Assembly: GCF_001039355.2 (NCBI RefSeq) | Contig: NW_019774292.1 | Span: 1-64,000, forward strand | Origin: Lingula anatina | Lineage: Eukaryota > Brachiopoda > Lingulata > Lingulida > Lingulidae | Direction of reading: 5' to 3' | Length of the DNA: 64,000 nucleotides | Part shown: in pieces, positions 26,438-40,231 of the stretch | Layout of the letters: each line of letters begins with the position of its first letter | Numbering within the stretch: position 1 is the stretch's first letter | Notes under the pieces: model-generated | What the model was told of the DNA's origin: nothing | The model's input: the letters and a program-made list of their open reading frames with translations, nothing else | The model's database searches: none | Program-made: the position numbers and the translations under genes

Positions 26438-28748
26438 GCAGTAATTTTTTTTACTTTCATTGTCTTAATAAATAAATTATGGATTAATAACTGAGTTTTT
26501 AGAATGAAATTATAGTAAATATAGAAACATGTTGATAATGATTATGGGTTAGTAGGGGGCTTTAAAATTGGGGTTATAGAATTGCTTCATAATGAAAGCA
26601 TACTGGTACAAGTTGTATAAATGTAGAAGAAGTGATGTACATTCACTGGTTTGGAAAAACCACTTATCACGCTTCAACAAACTGCAACATTGTTGTCACA
26701 ACAAGATAAACCATGCAATATTTACATAAATAATTCAGTTTAAGTCAGAAGATAGGTCTGTACTTAAACTGGGTGCAAATAGCCAGAAGAGGTCAGAATG
26801 GACAATGTGGTCATCAGAGGGTTATCTAACTTTAATTAGAATCAATTAGGAGATGATAATAGACTCATCATGTTGTACTAGGTTATGTCAACAGTGCTGT
26901 ATCAGGGAACTGAATACAGTACACACCCAGGTTCATGGGATGTTAGTAACTGAAATATTTTCCAAATTTTTAAAAAAGATGCTGTACTTAGACTTTAAAA
27001 AATGTAAATATTTTCAGAATTTCTGGATTTATGGTTACTAATACATTGTTTGAATAGTTTTACTTAAATACCGATTTCTTAATTTTTTATTCATGGATGT
27101 GATATCTGCATGTTTCTTTGCAACATGTGTGTGATATGTGCATAAGGATGAATAATTACCTTTATTGAGTATACTGGAAAGGTTTTTCATGCATTTTTTT
27201 CTCATTTAAAGACTATCTATTGATAAAGGCAGCTAGCTTAGTATTTTATGAAAATTGGAATGTTTGCAACATACACAAGTATATACTGGGTAAAGTAATC
27301 TTAAGAAACAGGTGCCCTCTTAGAATGTTTCAACTATAGCGATGCTTTAAAAAAGAATAAAATACATTTCTGACGTAAACTGATCAACGAGTGCAGGCAG
27401 CGTGTAATTGCTTTCAAACATGAACACATTTTTTTCATAGAAGTGAAGACCAGCAGATAAAAAGTGTCTTATTGAGCAACCAACATGGGTCATCACAGGT
27501 ACCACGTGTCTCCTTTCTAGCCCTTCTTGGTGCTTTTAGTTATACATGAGAGGGGCTGCAAGGAATGTGACATTGAAGTATACATGGTCTTGGCATTGTA
27601 CTACAGAGACCAAGCCCTGTATTAAGCACAAGCGACAGCAGGCATGTTGGTAAGGAACTGGATAATTAAGATCACTGTTATTTGTTTTGCTAATAAGAGA
27701 TGCAGAGGTCTTCCTGCTGGTCATTTGTGGTTCAGAGGTTGTAAATGGGAGGATCTTGACCAGGGGACCACACTACCTATATCATAGGATTTACACCAGG
27801 TGAACAAGAAAAAACTGACATTTGTGGTTTTTGAAACCGGGGGTAAATGTAGGCTGGGAAATCACTTTACAGCATGTAAATAGTCATTTGTAAGGAACAC
27901 TAACCACAGGAGCCTGGAGGGTTCTCTCTGAAGATCTGGGGAAAGTATTTTACTGGACCACAACTTGCGCTGTTTGCTCCTGTGACTGCAGACGTTGCAG
28001 AAGAGTAACGTCTCCTGGGCATTTGTGGTTAAAACAGTGCAGGGGAAGTATCTTGCAATGCCTAAATGTTAAGTTTTAAGATGCATTAATAACTGGAGCT
28101 GAGATTTTAACTGATTTAGAAAAGGGTCGTGTCTGGATCAAGTCCCAGAAGTTTGTTAAGTTTGCATGTGACCACTGCAGACTTCATGTGACACATAAAT
28201 GATAATTAGTGTAAAAATCACAAACCAAGGTCTTTATCTGCATTGGTAAGCTGACTGAAAAGAAAAGAAACGAGAACATTTCTCTCTGAGGTCTTTTTTG
28301 AATCTTCACTATCAGAAAATGGATATCTATGGAGGAAGGACAGGGCATCTGGGCCAGGATAGGAGGAAGAGATGTGGAATAGTAGCCTGGGTGACGGAGG
28401 TATGTTATCACTATCAAAAAAGTCAAGATACTTCACTAAGTAAATATTTCTGTCGATAATTGTCCTATATACATAAAGGACTTCTGCTATGTCTTAGATA
28501 CCTGTCATTGCCAAAGCTATTCACTTCACACGGAACTGAATATGAGACTGTGTAGAAGGTGGGTGTGATTTTAATGATGTTTTTAAAAATGCAGTTTTTA
28601 GTCATTTAACAAAAAAATGATGACATTATATGTTAAGTACTCCCACATCCAGTAAATCTTGATCTCTCTTTCAGCTTTACTGATAAAGTGCTCTGAAGAA
28701 ATCTACAGTAACAAATTAGTGAAGCTACTAATTTTTTGACAACAGTAA

Positions 28749-28808
28749 CAATTTTTGAATTAAATGATAGAAAACTTACAATTTTTTAATTAAATGATAG
28801 CAAACTTT
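28749..28808 (+). repeat. Tandem pair of about 30 bp
   Basis: ACAATTTTTGAATTAAATGA plus ten bases is followed directly by a near-identical copy. It is AT-rich and has no coding sense. Confidence 0.7.
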
Positions 28809-29477
28809 TTTTATGATAAAACAAGACAGATGATTATTGTAAGAAATGATAGTTGTTATATCCCCATTACTGTCTAAAATGTAGTGGTTATGTTCCTTCA
28901 GTTGGTCATTACCCGTGGGTAACTAATGGAGAATATTGTTGGTCTGGGTAAACAACATGATATTGTTTATGATCACTGGTGCTGATAGAGGTCTGCATAC
29001 TTCACAGGGCCAGCTAACCTGGTCAACCACTGGTCAACAGAGAAAAAAGGCTAATGACCCCACACTTTTCTTGTTTTTATCCCTCATTATAAGAGGCTAA
29101 TAACCTGTGCTCTACTTGTTTTTGTCCGTTATTTTATGAGCATAAAACCCAGCATTGGTTCTGTTCACATGGTACAATTCAATCCTGAGCTAAATCAAAG
29201 ATGTATTAAAAATCCAGCCTGTGTTCTGACACAGCAAAGAAATAATTGATTCACTGAAAAACTGTAGGCAAAGTCTACAGCAACAGGTAATGCAATCAAT
29301 TTTCTGAATAGACCAAAGTACGGATTACACTGTTGTATTCAGACACGTAAGAAAGCACTCACGTGTGCTGGGAGATGTGATGCTCCAGGTTGTGGTTTGT
29401 GTGAACGCAGCCTATTTTCCTGCTGGCTGAGCAGTTGAGATTAAGCACTACAATGTGGTAGATGTTAACAGCGAAAC

Positions 29478-29513
29478 ATGGAAGATGTAGCAACAGGTGC
29501 TAAGAAAGGAAAG
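29478..29513 (+). CDS. Candidate alternative first coding exon of the TRIM gene
   Basis: An ATG at 29478 opens twelve codons (MEDVATGAKKGK) ending exactly at a GTAACA donor (GT 29514-29515) in phase 0. The TRIM main exon begins at 37508 with GTC GTC ATG, also in phase 0, so splicing would give an N-terminal extension of fourteen residues before the internal methionine. Vertebrate TRIM2 genes use several alternative 5' exons, which makes this reasonable. The evidence is only the frame, the donor and the position; an RNA read across the junction would settle it. Confidence 0.4.
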
Positions 29514-32500
29514 GTAACAAATTACTTGACCTTGAAATTATACTTTTATAATTGTGCTATTGCTGCAATTATAGGAAAACCTGCACTAAGGGAGTTCACA
29601 CTTGTCCTTTCAGCATTTAAGTTTGGTATTATATCATAATTATAATTGGTGTATAGGCACCTGTAGAGGTGCTGTAGATATTGTGATTGGTGGACATGGT
29701 ATTATTGGTGGATTATTATTTGATTGTTCACAGAGAGTTATAGGAGGTCTTAGTGGTTAAAGTTAAGAACTAAATAATCTAGTCATGATGATTGTTAAGA
29801 TAGAGCAGGAACAGGGAGGAGACATCAGATATAGATGATAAGCGTATAGCCTTTTCATTTTGTTCTTCCTTGTTTTATTTATATGCTTATAGTTGAAATG
29901 TTCTAGCAGTCAGACATATCCAGTTATCAGACTGCTATCTGCTTATTTCAAAACATTTTCTTCATTTTACTCTTAGTACAGTTGGGTTGGCGTGGAAAGA
30001 GCATTGGTCTTGTGTGTGTTTTACTGCTTGACAAAAATAGTTTTAACAGCTTTCCCCACTGTTAAACGGTCTCTTCATGCCAGACTGACCTTTGTGGTGC
30101 AAGTATTTTACACTCCACCCCTCTCAAGTGCGGGGTTTTACAACATAGCAGAATATATCTGATAAAACGGGAGGATGCTTTTGCTTCTTCTATTTTACTT
30201 GATAAAAAAAGGTACCAATTATTGGAGCCTTCTCTCTGAAGCCAAGCGTGTAATGCGTACATTGTGCAACTGTTTTGTTACTGTCCCAAAATTGGTGCAA
30301 ACAATTTTATTTATCAGATTGACATTGAAAAAGTCATTGAAAACTCATTGCACAAATTGTACAGCATAATAATTGGGTGAAAGTGTTACATTTACCAAAT
30401 GCTCTTTCTCTAGGACAGCCTTTTCATTAAGAAACTCATGTTAAAAAAGGTGTGAAAAAAATCTTCATTTTGACAAAACTTCTTAGCAGGATCTAAAGGG
30501 AAATATAAAAAGTTGCATTAGGGTTGGTTAATGACCCTGCACAAAAGATAAGCCCATTTTTATCCCACCCATTTACGCTCCTCCAAACAAACTAGCGTGT
30601 TCAGAATGAGAAAAAATGCACTTGATACTTCAGCACCCTTGAACTTCTATAAGAACCTCTTTCCTTTCACACGCATCCCATGTAATAAACCATTTACTTA
30701 CAAAGATTCATTATACCACAAAGCACTAGAAAGAGGAACTGAAGTTATATGTGTGTGTTCAACTTTTCTGGGTATATTATAAAACATAATTAGATTGGTG
30801 GTGTGACTTGCAGTGATGTTCCTAAGTTATAAAGTTGCGTGTTAACTTTTAAGTTCCCACAGTAATAGAGGCAGCACCAGGTTTAACAGTTAGCAGGTTT
30901 TGGGGAGGTAGGTTTATGTGTTGTTATGTGTATGCTGAGATGTGTTTATGGTGTTTACAAAAATTTATTATTTTTTGAACACCGAAAAAGCACCAGAAAA
31001 ACAAATGGAAGCCATGGTTAAAATGTAAAGAGATCTGTTAATTTCTACTTAGCACCCTTGCATGTGGGCAGGTGGGTCTGTATCACAGTAAAACAATTAG
31101 ACAGTGGGATCTAAATTCCTTTGGCTGATTGGAAATTTTAATTTATGCACAAGGTAAGACCAAGTATCATTACATATATTGTGTCATATCACTGTTGATG
31201 TATGTTCAGATATTTCTGAATATGCTGCTACACAGTTGGCGGAATAGAGAGATTACCAGCCTTCAGTGTGAGGAGCTTGAGCTGCAGGCAAACAAGACAT
31301 TTTCAGACTACCAAGGCAGCGCCACTTCTCTGGCCTTCCCTTTTCCATTAGCAGATTATGCTGTTCTGTTAGGGCTTTTAGTGGTTATCCCACCCCAGGA
31401 AAGATAAACTAATAACAGCTCCAAACAGTCAGGGAATACAGCAACCATGTTGTTCACTAGCAAGAGTGAGTTGGCTGATGTTCAGAAATTGAAAAAAATT
31501 AGCTTATATTTGAAAGCAATGTGGAAAATTAAAGCACTCAGCTATCCACAATTTTTCTTTATATAATATATATAATGAAACCCATAGTCTTAAAACTCAA
31601 TAGATGTGTCACCCTCAACCATCTGCCACAGGTAAATAAAATCATGTCCTTGACAATGCATATGCTCCAACCCCCCTCAAAGCCCCCCCACCCCCAACTA
31701 AGCACAGCAGTCTCCCTCAGTGTCAGAGATACTCCTGTCAATACTGTGTATATCAGACCCCATGTGAACAGACACAGCAGGTGCCCTGACTGGTATGTGA
31801 GGCATCCATGTTCCTGCCCCCAATTTATCCCTGTTGACCTTACTAATATGTATAAGTACCAGGACTGCAGCAGGAGGGGGGTGTACAATGTAGTCAGTGC
31901 TGCCCCAGTAGTTTACAGATGATGCAATCCAGGCACTAAACCTTTCATCATTAAGTGGTTTAGGAAGATAAGCCTGATTAAGTGTTACTTCAGATTACTC
32001 AGACCTGGGCTGTAATGTGGTCAGAACTACCTGACCGTCTGACCACAGATGACACGGGGAGGTGGCTCAGTGCAGTCTGTGTAGGTGCCAGGGCAGGGGT
32101 GAGGACAGGGTCAGGGTGTGGAAGACAGGGGGCACTGTAGAGGCTTACCACTGGGGTCTATAGATATGCTGTTCAAATATTTGGGAATTATACACATCTA
32201 TTCAGAATTGTTTTATTAATGTTATTTGATATCTTTTTATGATGTAGATGATGGTTTATATTTTTTAGTGTATGTACATAACAAAAGTCAGTTATGTCAA
32301 ATTGTGATAATATGTACTCAGACGGAAGTACATAACAGTTCTTATAAAGGATTTGTTATTGTTCTACCTGTAATTGAGATGGAATGTGGACATTTGATAT
32401 CAGGGGTGACACTAAAATGTTTTCTTACACAACAAACCATTAGATTTAGAGTTAGTATCATTGCGACAACTGATACAATTGATGACCGTGACACAATAAG

Positions 32501-32766
32501 ACAAAACTCATGCTTTCTTTATGTACAATGTTTCTTTTACTGCCAGACAAAAATATACACATTGCAGGTTTCCTAGACTTGAAAAATAAGCAAATCATTA
32601 CAAGAAGTACAATTATCACAAGTACCTGTTTACCTCAGGTATTAAACTGTACTGGAGTAGATATTTAGTAGGCTTATATAATATAAAAGAAGTTTAAAAT
32701 GCTCTATATCCCTCTCTCTCCACACACACATACATACATACGTACATACACGCATGTACACAGATG

Positions 32767-32797
<31 letters not shown>

Positions 32798-33515
32798 TTC
32801 CTATCAGTGTCAGGTTATGTGCTACGCGCTCCTCCCCCTCCCCCCCTCCTCCCATCCCCACCCCCACCCCCAAGGGGGATATCAGTAGCAGAGTACAATG
32901 GAGGTTGACCACATGTAAGTATAACAGTGCCACTACACTATGATCTACAAATAAAGATAAACATCTCAGTCTGTAGACAAAGTGTTGTGACCACATATTA
33001 TTCCAGTGATACCCTGTACTACAAAAGCTGACAGGTAGCACAGTAAGTTCAGTGAAAACTCTGACCACAAGGTTTTGTTATGAAGTGTCACATCGTGGAG
33101 GATAACAACAGAGTATTTGTTGAAGTTTTTGTACTACACAAACTCATCCAGACTATTGCATACACCTCAGGGCACCTGGTGCTGTGGTCTCTAGCTATGA
33201 CCACTGTCCTTAACAGCCCACTGACCACTGGGCAGTTTGTTTGTTGAAAACAACCAGATGAACATGTTTTGATAGCAGTACTGTATACGTACCAATAAGC
33301 ATCATGAATTATAGGGTGTGTATATTATATATCTACAGATATGAAAGCACCTGTTGGCTGGCTGGGACTGAATAAGTAGCAGTCACTCAAGAGAAAATGA
33401 TAAAATACTGGGTAGAAGTCTGACAGGTGCTCTATGTACTGGAGGAGGAGGGGAAAGTCAGAGTTGATGTAGTACATATATTGTTAGGAGAGGGGAACTA
33501 GTGACAGGCCTGCAG
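29514..33515 (+). other. Upstream or intronic region between the two TRIM first exons
   Basis: AT-rich with CA-rich and C-rich simple repeats (32719-32793, 32828-32872). The open frames 31129-31407, 31575-31922 and 32226-32576 have no recognisable domain. No gene is supported. Confidence 0.5.
32719..32793. repeat. CA-rich microsatellite
   Basis: CACACA, CATACATACGTACATACACG and a longer pure CA run (about 32766-32793) together form a compound simple repeat. A purine/pyrimidine-biased CCCCTCC tract follows at 32828-32872. Confidence 0.9.
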
Positions 33516-33522
33516 TATATAA
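33516..33522 (+). promoter_or_regulatory. TATA box of a TRIM gene promoter
   Basis: TATATAA followed by GGCGGGGG sits about 390 bp upstream of the ATG at 33904, giving an expected start site near 33545-33550. The context is more GC-rich than its surroundings. Inferred from sequence only. Confidence 0.45.
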
Positions 33523-33903
33523 GGCGGGGGTTGCAGTAGGAAGGGAGACTTCTGTGGATAACACTCGAGAGCTTCACTGGGCACCCTATGGCAGAAGTTT
33601 ATCATTTTAACAGTGTTCTGTAGTAGTTTTTTCTATATATTGTTATCAAAGCTTTTTCACAGTGCATTAGGACAGAGAACTTTAAGTGAAGAGTGGGGTG
33701 TGCTTGTCTCAGTTTTTACCCACTTTAATCTAAACGTAGGTGACATCAAGGACAAATCTGTATATGATATCTGAATAACAAGACTAACGCAGCAGTTTTT
33801 AAGTGGAAAATATCCTCAATAACACGTGATCAGGACACTTGAAAGAAGTAAAGTACATTTAGTGACAGACATAAAGGAGATTTCTCTGATATCAGGTGTG
33901 AAA

Positions 33904-36900
33904 ATGGATTATAACAGGTGGCCAGACAAGAACCAGTTTTTGGAAGAGCTGCAGGTAATAGAATAAGAATTTCTTCAACTTGTTTCAGTTTTTATGTGCA
34001 GATGTTTTAACAAGTTTGATGATATGGAAGGTATGAGCAACCAACCCGTGTATTTACCTATATGTATCATTTTGCTACGTTTTTGTTATAACATTTTTTT
34101 AAAAATTGTAAATGCTTTATTGATAGCATGATTAACAATAGATTGTCCCTCTAGATTTGTGACTTTTTAAATCAAATTATCTTTGAGTTTCATTTCATTT
34201 TTTTCATTGTTTTTTTTTTCTGACACTGAATACATTAGCAATTGAATAAGGAACATTATGTGTATTAATGTTTATGCAAGTTGGCATCATTCTCAAACTT
34301 GTGTGTTTTTTTCTTCTGGTATAATGTCTTTTTAAATGGGAAAACTTCACTTGAAGTCTTTTTAATAGAGGCTTGTTAGAGCAAAGTTTTGCTTTTAATA
34401 GAGGTTTGTGAGAGCAAAGTCTTGTTTTGCACATAAAACTTAATGTCTACATTAATTTGATTACACAAAGCAACATTGAGCTTTGAAGTTGTTCTCAAAG
34501 GTAACAGAACTTGTGTCTAACGTGTGAAAACAGCTGCACTTGGAGGAAGTGATTTGTCAAAATAGGCGTAGCCTTGCTAGAAAAACATGAAATTAGACTT
34601 TTTAACATTCAAGCAACATTTATTACCACGGCAGTTTTTTGAAAGTTTTGTGAAGTCGGCAGTTCAGCAATAACAAACTCTTCGAAGATATTAAACCCAA
34701 ACAAGTGCCATTTGACTTTAGACACATCAGTAAGAAAGTGTGTGGTAAGGCTGATATATTCATACACACAGAAATACCCCCAGGTTGTTTTCTTTCACTT
34801 AAATTTTGTATGAATAAAAAGGTGAAAAATGCGTCAGGACAGGCCTTCAATTAAATTAAGTTCAACAATGGTCAAATGACACCTTCATTTCTGTTTTTAT
34901 CATAGAGGTGGAATAAATGATGAGATTTTCAAATAGAATTATTGAAGTACCTTGACTTGTGGTGATCGCCTGTGGCTATGCAATGCAATACAAGAGGCCA
35001 AGCATTTAAAAACACTCTTTGTATATATTATCATAAAGATAGCATAAAGTTAAACCCGACACTTGTTGTTAAGGTTCTTAAGTTAAATCATGCTGGATTA
35101 AGCGGCTGAAATCTGACGGTGGCGTTGTCCTGACGTGGCCACACAGTCTGTTCACTTTGCCCATCACAATCACTCGGCTGTCACCAATATTTTGTCAAAA
35201 GTCATTCAGCATTTTACGCTCATTGAATGTCACAGTCACTGAACCGTCACTCTTACTAAATGCCAGAGTTTAGTGAGTTGACTTATGGATTGAAAAGGTT
35301 TAAAGGATTTATCCTAACCTCTTAAGGTGAGTCACACTTTTTTCCATCAGATAAAGAGAAAAAGATTTTACACAGGTCTTATTTTTATCAGTAAGCTTCT
35401 TTAGTCTGCCAGGATCATGAAAGCCTACTGAAATGTCAGAATCATATAATGGACTTTAAAATTTAAGGTTCATCAATACCTCAGTCTGAGTGGCCAGAGT
35501 TATTATTTCTTTGTTAATATGAATGTATGTTTTCAAATATTTTTCAGAGACTTAGTGTAGGTATGATTTTTGAAGTGTCTCTTATTGTATATTACAAATG
35601 AGCAAGTTGACTTTAGAAACGCCTAGAGATTTAATCTGGTCTCTTAAGGTGAAACTCCCTATTGTCACTGGAATGAAAAGAAGTAGTGCAACGACCAGGT
35701 GTGTTGACTTCTTGGTAGGAAATAACCAGAACCCATTTTCTCAAGATACAAGATTTTTTCTTCTAATAAACTAAACTTGTGGTATGAAGAGAGACAGAAC
35801 ATAGCATGTAAAGTGGATCCTGTATTTCATTGTATTACAATCACTGAATTACCTGTAGCTTATGAATTTAACAATATTTGTCACAACCTCTTACTCCAGT
35901 GATGGGGTATTATTAGCAACTGGAGTGAGGATAAAACCAGAAACTTTGCTCTGGGGATTAAATACTTTCTAAGATTATAAAGATTGATCAATTTTTAGTT
36001 CAGTCTCACAGAGTGGGGAGTGTTGTATAAAAGAGCAAGCAGCTGTGATTTGGTTCTCCAGCAGACTACATCGCCATTAGTCAAGTAATAAGTCTGCATG
36101 AGAAACACATTGTTACCTTGACAAATCTGAGACACAAAATTGTCAGCGCTTTCAATAGAGGACATGTACAGGTCAACGGCATGCTGAGACCCAGGGTTTA
36201 CGTAGTTGAATGCTTGAGTTTAGGCTTAAGTCAAGAGGCTTGACCCCATGACACCAGACTTTGTCAACTAAAGTTACTGCGCTATTGCCTGTAGCCTGAC
36301 TGGAGTTAGATATAAGGACAAAATTGCTGAATCAAAAGATTATTCTGTGTACAATGGGTCAGAAAGGTGCTTCTCAGAGCAGAGGGTGACATCTTACTGA
36401 AGGCCTTAAAATGGCTGGTTATATTTTTGTATTGTGCAATAAGAGAATGAAGGACTTGTGAACTGCAGTATAGGGGCAATATTTCAGTGAGTACACAGCC
36501 ACTGGAGGGTAATTTCCACTGTTCAAAGGTAACCAATCAATGAAGAAGGTGATTTTAAAGAGAAAAAAGTTTGAGACTTTTTTCAGTGTGTGTGTCAATA
36601 TAATTGGTTCTAACACCTTCTGATAGATTTAACTAAGTTCCTTTACAGCACACATCAGACTGAATTAGCTCTTTTATCAGAGTGAATATTACTTCAGACA
36701 GGCTTCACATAATTATGTAGATCTATCCAGTTGAGCAGACTTTATTTCATCATAAAAAAAGAATGTTATTGGTCACAGTATTCAACCAGCAGTAGTGAAA
36801 CTACATAATGTTAAGTTGCTTTCTAAGTTTATCTTTAAATTTTCTGTGAAGTAAAAAGGCTGAAGTTGATAAAACTTGTAAATCACATTTCATTGTTTAG

Positions 36901-39900
36901 ACTACATGTTGTGAACTGTGGTATGAGAGAAGAGATCTTCAGCTGTCCATGAGATGCATTGTGATTTTGATAGATGTGCATAACATCCTGATTGTGTTTG
37001 GATGTGTACCATGGATTGCTATGAATGGGTAACCATATAAAAGCATGTAAGGGAATGACAAAAGCATATATTGCAACATTTATTTTTTTCACTGAACAGT
37101 TCAATAGGATTTAAGTATAGTAAATCCATTATTAGAACCAGTTATCTTTATTTCAGATGTTAACATGTTATCCAGACAGATGTTACTTCACACAGTTTAT
37201 CATTACTGGTCATGTAGAAAGCCAGCGTAAATCCACTCCATGAGCTCAGTATTGTTATCTTAATATTTGGTTGTATTCACATCAGGGATGTCTTAGAAGA
37301 AGAATAGACTTATTGACATCATCAGGTGACCAGATTACGCAGTGTTTGCCCTGCAACTAGTCCAGATCAACTGGTCAATCAACTGGCCATCAGTTGGTGC
37401 CAACCAATTCAGTTTCAGTCCAGTGTAAACAGGACACATCTGTACCAGTGCCACCATAGCAACATTACCAAATCATGAAAACTTAATTTTGTGTTTTATC
37501 TTTCCAGGTCGTCATGGCAACAGTTAACTCCACCAGGATGGCCAGCAACATTAATGTGGTCAAACAAATCCACAAGCAGTTTCTAAGCTGTGGTATCTGT
37601 CTACAGCAGTACACCAACCCCAAGGTACTGCCTTGTCTACACACCTTCTGTGAACTCTGTCTCTACGATTACATTCCCTTGGAAAGTCTCTCTGTCAGCT
37701 GTCCTCTGTGCAGGCAGCAGTCAATATTACCCCAGGAAGGGGTGTCAGGACTACAGTCAAATTTCCTTATTAATAACCTGATGGAGATGCTGGAGAACCC
37801 TCAGTTGTGCACCAGCTGTGACAGTGGTGCTGTGGCCAAGACAAAGTGCACAAACTGTAACCACTCACTCTGTGAATCCTGCTCACAGCTACACAAACAA
37901 GATGTTGACTTACAGACACATGATCTAGTCAGCCTGGATAAATTATCACCTTCTGAGTCTAAAGAAGGAATGCTGCCCCAGCTTGTGTGTCCCAACCATC
38001 AGGGAGAGTTGTTAAAGTTTTACTGTGCCTCCTGTGATACCGCAGTATGTGAGGAGTGCACAGCGCTGGAGCATCACGACCACCGAATTACGACAATGGA
38101 AGACGCCATACAGGAACACCAATCAGCTCTCAGGAATTTGATCCACAATGCTCAGGCCCGTATCCCTGTGATCGAAGACGCCATTACTGTGGTCAGTAGT
38201 GTGTCCACTGCGCTCTGTGATAAGTTCAAGGAGGCAGAGATGCAGATAAGTGATGCCTTCGATGCACTTAATGAACTCATCGATCAGCGAAGAAACAAGT
38301 TGCTCTCAGACCTGGAGTCCACACACAAAGTAAAGCAAGCTACCCTACATTCACAGAAGCAAACTCTCCTGGACATTCTGACTAATATCAATGACTGCTG
38401 TCAGTTGACAGAAAAAGCTCTCACTCATGGCAGTGAGACAGATATCTTGCTTATGAGGAAAGAGATGACAGCTAAACTTAGCGATCTCTCTGCTCTAGAG
38501 GTGCAGTGTATGCCTGAGGAGAATCCATCTCTCAGCTTTGTCGATTGCAATTTCTCAGATGTTGCTGAAGTAGTGGAGAAAGTTGGCAAAGTGGAAACCA
38601 ACAGCGCGGTGGCGTTTGAGACCACAGCATCTGGAGAAGGTCTGCGCAGGTGTTACACAGGGAAGAAAGCCATGTTGTCTGTCACCACTAAGAACCGCCA
38701 TGGAGAACTGCTCAAGGTCGGCCACTGTTCACTCACTGCACAGATCACATCAACAAATGGTGAAGTCTTCACTCCTACTGTCATAGACCAGAACAACGGT
38801 ACCTATGACCTCACGTATATTGTGCCGAGTGATGGCTCCTATCAGCTGGAGATCAGGTTGTATGGTCAACAAATCAAGGGATCTCCCTTCAGTGTCCAGG
38901 CCTACCCACCCCCAGCCAGTGGTGAGAGACCCCTCAGTGCAAGCAAGATTCCCAAGACGCTAGCCGTCAAGCAGAAGGGAACCAAGCGGCCACCCAGCTC
39001 AAAGTCGTCAAATAGGAGAAGTAACCCCATTGATGATGACTTGATATTGAGAGTTGGCGCCAAGGGGAGGAACCGAGGGGAGTTCAGCAATCCCCAAGGC
39101 CTGTGCACCACTCCCAAAGGTTTGATCATCGTGGCTGACAGCAACAATCAGTACATGCAGGTTTTCACTAACTCGGGGGATTTCAAGATGAAGTTTGGTG
39201 TTCGAGGTCGCAGCCCGGGGCAGGTACAGCGCCCCACGGGAGTGGCAGTCAGCGCCAACGGCAACTACTTAGTGGCAGACTACGACAACAAATGGGTCAG
39301 CATATACTCTCCTGATGGCAAATACCTCAACAAGATCGGAACAGGAAAGCTTATTGGGCCCAAGGGTGTCGCAGTGGACAACAATGGTCACATCATTGTT
39401 GTGGACAACAAAGGAAGCAGCATTTACATTTTCCAGTCTAATGGGAAACTCCTCCACAAGTTTGGTACCAGAGGTAACGAGGAGAACCAGTTTGCTGGAC
39501 CACATTACGTAGCAGTCAACAGCAACAATGACATCATCATCTCTGACTTCCACAACCACTGTATCAAGGTGTTCAACTGTGAGGGAACATTCCTGTTCAG
39601 TTTTGGCTCCAATGGTGAGGGCATGGGTCAGTTTAATGCTCCCACAGGGGTGGCTGTGGACAAACAGGGGAACATCATTGTGGCTGACTGGGGGAACTCC
39701 AGGTTACAGGTGGGGACAGCTTTGTGTTTTGTTTTGTCATTTTCATTTAGTTAATTATCCCAGTTTAAATACTCCTACCTTGTATTTTGAAAACATTGAT
39801 TTTCGTAACTGAAAATTGTTTCATTTGTTTTCTTTTAATTTAATCTCATTAAGTCACTGAAAATTGTTTCATTTGTTTTCTTTTAATTTAATTTAATCAC

Positions 39901-40231
39901 ATTTAATTTTTATTGGAAAAGTAAAGTGATTCATAAATCATTGCCTTTTTACCAGTAAAAACTTTAAATCTTAAAAATATTAATACATCTTATTGTGAGA
40001 ACTGTTGGTGTTTATGAATATCAGTACCATGCTCACACTTTGTCCAGTTTTTCTGAGATATATCATCTTACTTCCCAGGTATTTGACCAGAATGGTTCCT
40101 TCCTGGCCTTTGTGAACACTCAGACGGACCCCCTGTACGGTCCCCAGGGGGTGGCAGTGACCAGTGACGGACATGTGGTGGTCTCTGACTCTGGCAACCA
40201 TTGCTTCAAGATCTACAAATATCTCCAGTAG
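33904..40231 (+). CDS. TRIM2/3: TRIM2/TRIM3-like RING-B-box-filamin-NHL protein
   Basis: Orthologue of vertebrate TRIM2/TRIM3, cytoplasmic RING-type E3 ubiquitin ligases with an NHL propeller that binds substrates or RNA. Exons: 33904-33954 (17 codons, phase 0; in-frame TAA at 33820-33822), 37508-39709 and 40079-40231, total 801 residues. The internal ATG at 37514 gives 782. Numbered from that ATG: RING C26, C29, C41, H43, C46, C49, C63, C66; a B-box 1-like Cys cluster about 98-128; B-box 2 about 158-198; coiled coil about 200-330; filamin/ABP280 domain about 361-470; six NHL repeats about 509-782, ending [10 protein letters not shown]. The last exon completes the sixth NHL blade (join LQ-VFDQNG). 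RING and NHL sequence match vertebrate TRIM2 closely. The main exon and its donor and acceptor are certain; the first exon is the least sure part, and 29478-29513 may be an alternative. Confidence 0.93.
33955..37507 (+). other. Intron before the TRIM main exon
   Basis: Runs from GTAATA to CTTTCCAG. It is AT-rich with a 33-bp tandem pair at 34360-34425. The open frames inside it (for example 34204-34434, 36306-36616) show no domains and include the repeat. Nothing else is seen. Confidence 0.6.
34360..34425 (+). repeat. Two tandem copies of a 33-bp unit
   Basis: TTTTAATAGAGGCTTGTTAG plus thirteen bases is followed by a copy with about five changes. It explains the repeated residues in the open frame on the minus strand here. 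Confidence 0.8.
39710..40078 (+). other. Last intron of the TRIM gene
   Basis: Begins GTGGGG and ends CTTCCCAG, phase 0. It contains a tandem duplication with a 48-bp period (ACTGAAAATTGTTTCATTTG at 39808 and again at 39856). Retaining the intron would add a short tail and stop at 39754, losing the final NHL blade. Confidence 0.85.

Larger units (their letters stand above)
12581..29400. other. Long region with no supported gene
   Basis: About 17 kb of AT-rich DNA. I see two GTAGCCAG-family elements (12999-13172, 22921-23079), a GGGGCGGATCC element (26115-26282), C-rich tracts (12850-12900, 13140-13160, 15485-15503, 16971-17008), a GT microsatellite (about 20696-20718) and an ACAT microsatellite (26404-26437). 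Open frames up to 134 codons exist (for example 17214-17618) but none has a domain, a credible composition or splice support. It is probably intergenic, or holds distant 5' exons and enhancers of the TRIM gene. Confidence 0.5.

Noticed and set aside
28184-28436. Two overlapping frames of 72-80 codons on the minus strand
   Set aside because: One reads somewhat like protein, but there is no domain, no splice context and no neighbouring exon.
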